From Mycobacterium sp. 050128 (GTDB lineage Bacteria > Actinomycetota > Actinomycetes > Mycobacteriales > Mycobacteriaceae): a stretch of DNA of 64,000 nt. Location of the stretch: positions 2,542,001 through 2,606,000 of the forward strand of contig NZ_JAZGLW010000001.1 of assembly GCF_036409155.1 (NCBI RefSeq), given 5' to 3'. This document shows, one piece after another, positions 16,337 to 23,148 of the stretch; position 1 is the first letter of the stretch, and each line of letters begins with the position of its first letter. The translations under genes and the position numbers were made by a program. The notes beneath the pieces were generated by a model. It saw nothing but the letters and a program-made list of their open reading frames with translations, had not been told where the DNA came from and ran no database searches.

Positions 16337-17017
16337 TCAACGGGTTTGGCGCTTGCGGCGGGCCGATCCGGGTTTGGCGGGTGCTGAAGTAGCCGCCCAG
16401 CGGTGAAGTTCGGTGACCGCGCCGTCGAGGGTGTCGCGTAGCACGGTGACGTTTCCGCGCACACGGGCGAGCAACATCCCGCCCTGCAGGGCGGCGATGA
16501 CCATGGCGGCCAGGCGCGCCGGTTTCGCCGTGTGCACCAGGTCGCCGCGATCCTTCATCGCCTTCAGCCCGCGCGCCAGGGGGGCTTCCCACCGAGCGAA
16601 CGCGGCATCCAGGCTGGGGCCAAACGTGTCATCGTTTTTCAACTCGGCCGCGATCGTTCCCAACGGACACCCGAACGGGCCGCCCCTTCGGGATTGCTCG
16701 CGCACGATGCGGGCCATCCACGCGTCGATGCCCTGCCAGGAGTCGGTGTGGTCGAGTTCGGGTTGCTGCGCGGCGAGCACCAACTCCAGTTGCCGCTCGA
16801 TCACCGCGGCCACCAGGTCGGCCTTGCCGTCGAAATAGTGATACATCTGGCCCTTGCCGGCGCCCGCGGCGGTCAGCACGTCGTCGAGGCTGGTGGTGCT
16901 CACGCCGTTGTGATACATCAACGTGGCCGCGGCGTCCACGATCTGTGCGCGCGCACGCTGACCGCGCGCGGTCGCTGGGAGCGGGCGCGCCGTGCCGGTC
17001 GGTCGCAATGCGGACAT
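16337..17017 (-). CDS. TetR/AcrR-family regulator (LmrA/YxaF-like)
   Basis: 226 residues from the ATG at 17017. The helix-turn-helix reads RAQIVDAAATLMYHNGVSTT then LDDVLTAAGAGKGQMYHYF. The C-terminal domain has FGCPLGTIAAELK and ALQGGMLLARV, closely matching the TetR at 3680-4309. It lies 58 bases after the peroxiredoxin-like gene on the same strand, so both probably share the promoter with the palindrome at 17694-17709. It is the best candidate to bind all four TGTACT-type sites. A longer start at 17056 is possible; no strong ribosome site distinguishes them. Confidence 0.88.
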   Translation of the reverse strand: MSALRPTGTARPLPATARGQRARAQIVDAAATLMYHNGVSTTSLDDVLTAAGAGKGQMYHYFDGKADLVAAVIERQLELVLAAQQPELDHTDSWQGIDAWMARIVREQSRRGGPFGCPLGTIAAELKNDDTFGPSLDAAFARWEAPLARGLKAMKDRGDLVHTAKPARLAAMVIAALQGGMLLARVRGNVTVLRDTLDGAVTELHRWAATSAPAKPGSARRKRQTR

Positions 17018-17075
17018 CCCGAAAAGGATATAGAAGCAACCCTGGCCGACCGGCACGGCGCGACCGCGGCCGGTG

Positions 17076-17639
17076 TCACCGCACGTGGGCCAGCAGTTCG
17101 TCGACCGACCACTGGTCGTAGGCGTGGATTCCGCGTTTGGCGGCGACCACTTTGCCGTCCGAGCCGATCAGGAAGTCTCCCGGCAGCCCCAGGGTGCCTC
17201 CGATCGGGTCGTTGTTGTAGACCGGTGTCGGGGTCGGGTCGCCCCGCTTGAGGAGTTGGCGAATCCGCTGGGCCACGACCGGGGCGAGGGCGCGGGGGTC
17301 GAGGATGGCCCGCCGCGAGGAACCCACACCGAACTCGTCGTAGAGCAGCTTGGCCGGATCGCCGATGACCGCGAACGGCAGCTCGACCCCGTGGCGGCGC
17401 AGTTCGTCATCGCTGGAGTGGAACACCACCACCTCACGGATGCCGGCCGCGGCGATCTCGTCGTAACGCCGCGCCATCGACTGAAGGTGCACGTTGCAGA
17501 TCGGGCAGCCCGCGAAGCGACGCAACTGCAGATGGACAAGGCGGTCGGGATCCGGGATGCGCACCGTCTCTCCGGATACGGTGACCAGTTCCCGGGGTGC
17601 CACCACAGTGCCCGGGCCGACGACGTTGGCTTTTCTCAT
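17076..17639 (-). CDS. Peroxiredoxin-like (AhpC/TSA superfamily) protein
   Basis: 187 residues with RRFAGCPICNVHLQ; Cys45 and Cys48 form the redox CxxC. VVVFHSSDDELRRHG, FAVIGDPAKLLYDEFGV and LGLPGDFLIGSDGKV match the paralogue at 1722-2303. It probably handles peroxides or acts as a disulfide oxidoreductase. It is first in a unit with the TetR gene, downstream of a near-perfect palindrome, so it is probably de-repressed when that TetR meets its inducer. Confidence 0.87.
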   Translation of the reverse strand: MRKANVVGPGTVVAPRELVTVSGETVRIPDPDRLVHLQLRRFAGCPICNVHLQSMARRYDEIAAAGIREVVVFHSSDDELRRHGVELPFAVIGDPAKLLYDEFGVGSSRRAILDPRALAPVVAQRIRQLLKRGDPTPTPVYNNDPIGGTLGLPGDFLIGSDGKVVAAKRGIHAYDQWSVDELLAHVR

Positions 17640-17693
17640 GAGAAGTACTGCCTTTCAGAAAGTTCGTGGCGGGCCCGCAAGTGACAAAGATAG

Positions 17694-17709
17694 TGTACTA
17701 AACAGTACA
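17694..17709. promoter_or_regulatory. TetR-type operator C of the TGTACT family
   Basis: TGTACTAAACAGTACA: perfect 6-bp arms with a 4-bp spacer, 54 bases before the peroxiredoxin-like start and upstream of the TetR gene itself. Confidence 0.8.
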
Positions 17710-17872
17710 GTCGAGGCTGCGGTGGGTAATGGGCGATTTCGCGGCTGTCGGCGTTTCGTCACCATGACCTGACGGTGTACGACAATGCTTGCCGCCCAGG
17801 GCCGAATCGCACTTCGGTGGTGGCGTGCCGAGTCGGCGTCGACCATGGCGCCCATCGTCGATCGCGTGGGGG

Positions 17873-18346
17873 TCACCCACGTAGGGTGTCGGCCAGGGTC
17901 CACAGCGACACCCCGAGTAGGACGACGTCCTTGAGCAGGAACTGACCGGTCGACGACAATGCGGGGAATCCGCCGCCGGCCGCTTCGGCGACGCCGGGGG
18001 TGCTGAACAGGAAGCTGATCGTCGTCAGGAACAACAGCGTCGCCAGGACGCTGCCGAGCACCGAGAGTTTGGGCGCGATGGGTTTGGCGGCCAGCAGGAT
18101 CGCGGTGAGGATCTCGAAAACCCCCAGCAGATTGGAGAAGGTCTGCACCGAGAACAGGTTGTAGAGCCAGCTCAACAGTGGGCTGTTGGCGACCAGTGGC
18201 TGGATGCCCTCGGCCTCGTAGGCGGTGAACTTCAGCGCACCGATCCAGGCGATCACGACGACCAGGCCGTAGCGGGCGACGAAAGACGCGAGGCCTTCGA
18301 GCCTCGCGTGGATGCCCGGATTGGTCAGGACATTGTTGGTAGCCAC
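17873..18346 (-). CDS. DUF417/RclC-like inner-membrane protein
   Basis: 157 residues with four hydrophobic helices. ARYGLVVVIAWIGALKFTAY, EAEGIQPLVANSPLLSWLY and SNLLGVFEILTAILLA match the DUF417 (YkgB) family; E. coli RclC, needed for reactive-chlorine resistance, belongs here. The GTG at 18346 is chosen because GGAGG sits eight bases upstream; an ATG at 18397 in frame lacks a site. Its place among peroxiredoxins suits a role in hypochlorous acid or electrophile stress (inference). Confidence 0.8.
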   Translation of the reverse strand: MATNNVLTNPGIHARLEGLASFVARYGLVVVIAWIGALKFTAYEAEGIQPLVANSPLLSWLYNLFSVQTFSNLLGVFEILTAILLAAKPIAPKLSVLGSVLATLLFLTTISFLFSTPGVAEAAGGGFPALSSTGQFLLKDVVLLGVSLWTLADTLRG

Positions 18347-18434
18347 GAGTTTAACCTCCAAACGGGAGTCTGCTGTCGTTGGTGTGGTGTCGGCCAACCC
18401 GGCTTCCGTTACACAGAACAGGGTTTCGGCTCCA

Positions 18435-18454
18435 AGTTGACCGAATGGTCAACT
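18435..18454. promoter_or_regulatory. 20-bp perfect palindrome upstream of the RclC-like gene
   Basis: AGTTGACCGAATGGTCAACT: 8-bp arms AGTTGACC/GGTCAACT with a GAAT spacer, about 90 bases before the GTG start. It has the same 4-bp-spacer layout as the TGGACT and TGTACT sites but a different half-site, so it probably serves another regulator. Confidence 0.65.
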
Positions 18455-18572
18455 ACGACTCAGGCGCGAGGCGCCTGTCCGCGTGGTCGCTGCCTGTGTG
18501 TTTGACAAGGAGTGGACGCGGGCGCCGTAACGGCTGTTCGTGGCGACTGTCAGGTTCGCAACGGTGTCGGGT

Positions 18573-19463
18573 TTACCGACGCTGTCCGTCAACGGCCGAA
18601 GCGAGACGGCAGACGGCGTCGGCGATCTGTTCTGGGTAGTCCTCTTGGAGGAAATGTTTGGCGGGCAACAGGATCGGGTCGTCGATGCCTGATGCCAGTT
18701 GCGCGTGAATGCCGTCGTGGCGCAATGTCAGGGCGTGGTCTCGGGCGCCCCAGACGATCTGCACCGGATACGGGGTGTTCCGTACGGCGGACACGTAGCG
18801 CCGTTGCTTGTCGGCGGTCGGCTCGAAGCCTCGCATGATCTTCAGGAACGCCCGCCCGCCGTCGTCGCCGAGCAACAGCGGGACATACGCGGCGATTTCG
18901 GCCGCCGGAACCTTGCGGCTGACACCCGTGTAGCGCATCAACGACAGGAACACACCGGGCAACTGCAGCGACGCCAGCCACGCCTCGCCCACGCCCGTGT
19001 GTGCAAACGGCTCCATCATCCACGGGCGCTGAAAGCTCTCAACGGCCACAGTGGTGTTGAGCATGGTCAACGACCGGATCCGGTCAGGCTGTGCTGCGGC
19101 GACTTCGAACCCGATCGGCCCTCCGATGTCGTGCACCACCAGGTGGAAACGTTCGAGCTCCAACGCGTCGACGGCCGCGAGCAACCAGCGGCCAAGGCCG
19201 GTCCAGGTGTAGTCGAAGTCCGCCGGACGTTCGGCGTAACCCAGCCCGGGCAGGTCGACGGCAATACCGCGCAGACCCCGGTGCGCCACGGCCGCTACGA
19301 CCTTGCGGTAGAGATAGCTCGACGCGGGAACCCCGTGCACGCACACCACCGGCTCGGCGTCCGGCGCACCGGCATCGAGGGCAAAGGAGCGCACCCCGGC
19401 GGCGGTGAACTCTCTGCCCGATGCCCGGTACCCGGCCAATAATTGCTCGACGGCAAGCGACAT
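18573..19463 (-). CDS. Alpha/beta-fold hydrolase, epoxide hydrolase/dehalogenase-like
   Basis: 296 residues. CVHGVPASSYLYRK is the oxyanion region, HDIGGPIG carries an Asp nucleophile, and the C-terminal LLPAKHFLQED carries the His. Haloalkane dehalogenases have Trp after the nucleophile and Glu/Asn plus Trp in the HG motif; here these are Ile and Val-Pro-Ala, so halide binding looks lost. An epoxide hydrolase or ester/haloester hydrolase is more likely. It has operator D 33 bases upstream and so seems to join the TetR regulon. Confidence 0.82.
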   Translation of the reverse strand: MSLAVEQLLAGYRASGREFTAAGVRSFALDAGAPDAEPVVCVHGVPASSYLYRKVVAAVAHRGLRGIAVDLPGLGYAERPADFDYTWTGLGRWLLAAVDALELERFHLVVHDIGGPIGFEVAAAQPDRIRSLTMLNTTVAVESFQRPWMMEPFAHTGVGEAWLASLQLPGVFLSLMRYTGVSRKVPAAEIAAYVPLLLGDDGGRAFLKIMRGFEPTADKQRRYVSAVRNTPYPVQIVWGARDHALTLRHDGIHAQLASGIDDPILLPAKHFLQEDYPEQIADAVCRLASAVDGQRR

Positions 19464-19495
19464 TATCCTGTGGATCCGTTCATCTCAGCCTACCC

Positions 19496-19511
19496 TGTAC
19501 TGGACAGTACA
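19496..19511. promoter_or_regulatory. TetR-type operator D of the TGTACT family
   Basis: TGTACTGGACAGTACA: perfect 6-bp arms, 4-bp spacer, 32 bases before the hydrolase ATG at 19463. Confidence 0.78.
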
Positions 19512-19566
19512 CTACCGGGCGCTGCATACCGTCGCACCGTAGCGTCCGGTGCGGTTGGCGGCCTCG

Positions 19567-19815
19567 TCAGCAGCCGGTCGGGCAAGAAATGTCGACGTAG
19601 GCGGTCGGGTTGGCGCCCCCAGCGTCCTTCTTGACGCCGGTGACGGTGCACGCCGAGAGGTTGGCGCTTGGTGTCCCGTTGATTTGCACGTTGTAGCCCT
19701 CGGATTTCAACGAGTTGACGGTGTCGTCGGCCGTCGCCCCCGCGGGTCCGGCTGTGGCAACACCGGCCACGGCCAGCAGGCTGGCGCCGACGATGGAGAA
19801 TGCGATTCGATTCAT
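19567..19815 (-). CDS. Small secreted protein
   Basis: 82 residues: a Sec signal peptide (MNRIAFSIVGASLLAVAGVA, then TAGPAGATA) followed by about 50 mature residues with three cysteines (SACTVTG, ISCPTGC). GGAGG precedes the ATG. It resembles the small exported proteins with TVNSLKSEGYNVQINGT that mycobacteria encode in several copies; their function is unknown. It is divergent from the DsbA-like gene. Confidence 0.8.
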   Translation of the reverse strand: MNRIAFSIVGASLLAVAGVATAGPAGATADDTVNSLKSEGYNVQINGTPSANLSACTVTGVKKDAGGANPTAYVDISCPTGC

Positions 19816-19827
19816 GAGGGAACCTCC

Positions 19828-19859
19828 TTGGTTGGCATGCGTTGGTTGGTTGGCATGCG
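19828..19859. repeat. 14-bp direct repeat in the divergent intergenic region
   Basis: TTGGTTGGCATGCG occurs at 19828-19841 and 19846-19859. Each copy contains the palindrome GCATGC. It lies just upstream of the small secreted-protein gene. The rest of 19816-20155, between divergent genes, shows no other structure I can support. Confidence 0.6.
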
Positions 19860-20155
19860 CTGGGGCCGGCGCCTTCGGCAGCAGCCCTGATTGTCGCACC
19901 GCGGCAAAGCAATTGGATCACGCCAATTGTGACGGAACGGTGACCGCCAAGTCTCGACCGGTGGTGAGCGCGTAGGGTTCGATTCAAGACAGCACGATTT
20001 TCGAATCAGTGAGTTGATCAGATTCCTTCGGCTGCAAGGAGTTACGGACATGCATACCCTCGCGTCAGCATCGCTTGCTCCAAGACGAGTGTGCTCGCGA
20101 TGCCCGAAAGACGTTCTGCCTCAGCCGACATCCAACTTTGACCGATCGGTGAACC

Positions 20156-20938
20156 ATGGATGATCTGATGATGAACGACTCGTCGGGCGCTTCCGCTGCG
20201 CGACGCCCGCGAGCCTCGGGCACCCTTGGGCGCCGGCTGGCCGGGCGTGCACGGTGGTGGCTGGGTGCGTTGAGTGTGGTCGCGGTTGTGGTGGTGCTTG
20301 CTGTGGCCGGTATCCACCATTCGTCCGAACCACAGACGCAGCACGGTGCGTCACGATCCACCGCCGCGTCCTCGGCGATTCAGACGTGGCGCGGCGCGCA
20401 TCAGCCGTCCGAGGGCGATGCCCTCGCGAGGGGATCGGTGTCGGCGCCGGTCGTGGTGGCGGAGTGGGGTGATTTCCAGTGTCCGTTTTGCCGGGCGTTC
20501 GATCTGGACAGCCAGCCGGTGCTGATCGGCGATTACGTGCAGACCGGCAAGGTGCGCTTCGAATGGCATGACCTGGCCAAGTTGGGTCCGGAGTCGGTGC
20601 TGGCCGCGCGCGGCGCGCGCGCAGCAGCGCGCCAAGGGGCGTTCTGGGCGTTTCACGACGCGTTTTACCGCGACCAGGCCCCGGAAAACAGCGGGGCGGT
20701 GACCGAGCAATCGCTGATGGCGATGGCGCGCAACGCGGGACTCGACGTTGACAGGTTCGTCGCCGACTTGGCTGACCCCGCCATCGCCGACGCGGTCGAG
20801 CGCGACCGCAGCGACGCACGGCAGCTCGGCATCACCCACGTGCCCTCCTTCCTGGTCAACGACGAGCTGCTCATCGGTGCGCAATCCTTGGACACGCTTC
20901 GTCGGGTCATCGATGCCGCCGCGGTGAAGGCGCCTTGA
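20156..20938 (+). CDS. DsbA-like membrane-anchored thiol-disulfide oxidoreductase
   Basis: 260 residues. A signal anchor spans about residues 34-52 (WWLGALSVVAVVVVLAVAG). The thioredoxin-like domain has EWGDFQCPFCRAF with Cys109 and Cys112, and THVPSF with cis-Pro230. Orientation of the anchor places the CPFC site outside the membrane, where it would form or isomerise disulfides. The next gene starts one base after its stop and encodes a CcdA-like electron carrier, a logical redox partner. ATGs at 20168 and 20171 are alternative starts. Confidence 0.87.
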   Translation: MDDLMMNDSSGASAARRPRASGTLGRRLAGRARWWLGALSVVAVVVVLAVAGIHHSSEPQTQHGASRSTAASSAIQTWRGAHQPSEGDALARGSVSAPVVVAEWGDFQCPFCRAFDLDSQPVLIGDYVQTGKVRFEWHDLAKLGPESVLAARGARAAARQGAFWAFHDAFYRDQAPENSGAVTEQSLMAMARNAGLDVDRFVADLADPAIADAVERDRSDARQLGITHVPSFLVNDELLIGAQSLDTLRRVIDAAAVKAP

Positions 20939-20939
20939 C

Positions 20940-21854
20940 GTGCTCGACATCGGCTACCTGGCTGCGTTTCTGGGTGGGGTGCTGGCGCTGCTCAACCCGT
21001 GCAACGCGCTGCTGTTGCCGTCGTTCTTCGCGTACGCCTTTTCTAGTCCGACGATGATGGTGGCGCGCACCGGTGTCTTCTATCTCGGCCTGGCCGCGGT
21101 CCTGGTCCCGTTGGGTGCGGGCACAGGCGGACTGGCGGCCATCCTCACCGAGCATCGGAGGGTGTTGATCGTTGCTGCCGGGACGGTGGTCATCGTTTTC
21201 GGCCTGGTTCAGATCCTCGGCGGCGGGTGGACTCTGGCGCCGGTGGTTCGCCTTCAGGCGCGAATGGCCCAGCGCAGCACCTGGATATCGACCGCCGGCC
21301 TGGGAGCGGCATACGGCCTGGCCGGCTTCTGTTCCGGCCCAATCCTGGGTGCGGTACTCACGGTGGCGGCCGCCGGCGCGGCCCCAGTGCGCGGTGGCGT
21401 GCTGCTGGCCGTCTACGCCGCCGGTATGACCGCGCCGCTGTTCCTATTGACTGCGGCGTGGCAGCGGTTCGACCTCGGGCATCGGAAATGGTTGCGTGGG
21501 AGGGCATTTCAGGTCGGTCGGCTGCACCTGCACACCACGTCTGCCATCGGTGGGCTGCTGTTTGTCGCGACCGGGGCGGTATTCGTCTTCTTCGGTGGCA
21601 GCACCGGCATCCCCGCCGTCGATCCCAGGATCGCACTGCGGGGCGAGACGGCCGCCGCGGCTCTGGCCGCTCACGTTCCCGACACCGTCGTGGTGCTGGT
21701 CGTGCTGGCCGTCGCGGTGCTCACGCTGCGGTGCCGGCGGCGACACCCGCGGGCGGGGGCCGCCGACTCGACACAGCCGCCGGACGGCAGGCCCGCGATC
21801 GTCGGTGGTGTCGAGCACTCGGTCCGGCACACCGCGGTGGCAGACCCCGACTGA
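20940..21854 (+). CDS. CcdA/DsbD-like transmembrane electron carrier
   Basis: 304 residues, about six to seven helices. Cys21 in LLNPCNALLLPSF and Cys131 in GFCSGPILG are the paired cysteines that let CcdA-type proteins pass electrons from thioredoxin across the membrane. The GTG start directly follows the DsbA-like stop. The partner outside is probably that DsbA-like protein. The last 55 residues are polar and Pro/Arg-rich, probably cytosolic or disordered. Confidence 0.85.
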   Translation: MLDIGYLAAFLGGVLALLNPCNALLLPSFFAYAFSSPTMMVARTGVFYLGLAAVLVPLGAGTGGLAAILTEHRRVLIVAAGTVVIVFGLVQILGGGWTLAPVVRLQARMAQRSTWISTAGLGAAYGLAGFCSGPILGAVLTVAAAGAAPVRGGVLLAVYAAGMTAPLFLLTAAWQRFDLGHRKWLRGRAFQVGRLHLHTTSAIGGLLFVATGAVFVFFGGSTGIPAVDPRIALRGETAAAALAAHVPDTVVVLVVLAVAVLTLRCRRRHPRAGAADSTQPPDGRPAIVGGVEHSVRHTAVADPD

Positions 21855-21871
21855 GGCCGCGGGCTCGACGA

Positions 21872-22945
21872 ATGCGGGTTTCGCTGGACATAGCATCTAT
21901 CGCATTGACCGTCGGCCTGGCCGTCGGTGTGACGGTCGGGTGTGGCCGCGATGCCGGCTCGCCGGTGTCCACGTCGAGTCCGCCTCCGACATCGGGCGCG
22001 GCGCGGCCGGCTGAGCCCGCGACCGCGGGTCAGTTGCGCACTCCGCCCGCGGGCCGGGTGGTGTCGATCGGAGCTGCGCCGGAAGGAATCGTGGTCGGGC
22101 GGTCCGGAGTCGGGGCCGTGGCGGTGCGCAATCCCGATGGCGTGGTGTTGTTCACCGCTGCGACAGGTGTGGTGCGTCGACGGATCTCGACCACCGCAGC
22201 GGCGCGGCACCTAAGTCTGGCCGGACCGGACGGGCCGGTCCTGGTGCCGATGGAGGGGTCCAACGAGCTGCTGCAGGTGTCGCTTTCGCAGGGCGCGGTT
22301 GTTGCCAGGACGACCGGAGTCGGCCACCAGCCGCACGACGCCGCTCAGACCGCGGATGGAACCATCGTGGTCACCAACGAACTCGGCGGCGGTGTCGTTT
22401 TCGTCCGCGACGGCCAGGTCATCGGTTCGGCTCCTGGCGGCCCGGTGCAGCCGGGAGGCGTTGCGGGCGTGGGCAAGTACGCGGCCGTCGCCGATGTGCG
22501 GGGAAACGGATTATGGGTCTACGACGGCGCCGCGCAGCGGCTGGCCGCGCACGGCCCGGCCGGTGTGAAACTGACCCACGTGGTGGGGTTGTCCACCGAT
22601 CTGGTTGCACTCGCCGACACCGACGGTGGTGCGGTACTGATCGAGCGAATCGAGCCGCAGATCTCGCAGGTCTCCAGGATCGAGGGTCCCGGCAACCCGT
22701 ACGGGCTGGCCTACGATGCGCGCCGTGCCCGCCTTTATGTCACCCTGACCGCATCGAACCTGATGCGCGTGATCGACACGACCGACGCCGCGACGCCGCG
22801 CATCATCGCTGACGTCCCCACCGTCCAACAGCCCAATTCTGTTGCAGTGGATCCATCTTCAGGCACCGTGCTGATCACCGGCAGCCACCCCGTCGGCCAG
22901 GACAACTTGCAGATCGTGTCGCCCGACCGGCTGCCTGCCGGCTAG
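21872..22945 (+). CDS. Beta-propeller lipoprotein (YVTN/NHL type)
   Basis: 357 residues. A signal peptide ends in TVGC (Cys24), a weak lipobox, then a Pro/Ser-rich linker. Repeated blades such as GHQPHDAAQTADGTIVVTNE, GNPYGLAYDARRARLYVTLT and QQPNSVAVDPSSGTVLITGS resemble YVTN-type propellers. These usually bind partners or carry quinoprotein-like folds; no catalytic residue is evident. It lies 17 bases after the CcdA-like gene, so its folding or cofactor chemistry may need that pair (inference). Confidence 0.78.
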   Translation: MRVSLDIASIALTVGLAVGVTVGCGRDAGSPVSTSSPPPTSGAARPAEPATAGQLRTPPAGRVVSIGAAPEGIVVGRSGVGAVAVRNPDGVVLFTAATGVVRRRISTTAAARHLSLAGPDGPVLVPMEGSNELLQVSLSQGAVVARTTGVGHQPHDAAQTADGTIVVTNELGGGVVFVRDGQVIGSAPGGPVQPGGVAGVGKYAAVADVRGNGLWVYDGAAQRLAAHGPAGVKLTHVVGLSTDLVALADTDGGAVLIERIEPQISQVSRIEGPGNPYGLAYDARRARLYVTLTASNLMRVIDTTDAATPRIIADVPTVQQPNSVAVDPSSGTVLITGSHPVGQDNLQIVSPDRLPAG

Positions 22946-23148
22946 CCGACCGATTTTCGGCAGGTCCAGAGCCGATCACCGGGTGAACGTATCGCGCCGC
23001 TGTGGCCGACGCGCGGCTCGCTCATCGAGTCTTGCTGTTGGCCGGCAGAACATTCACTGCCGCGGTCCTGCCTCGCCGATGGCCAGAAGGTCATCAGGGG
23101 TTTGCATCAGCTGCCGCGCCGGGGTGCAGGCGTTGTGGTGGGGGACCG

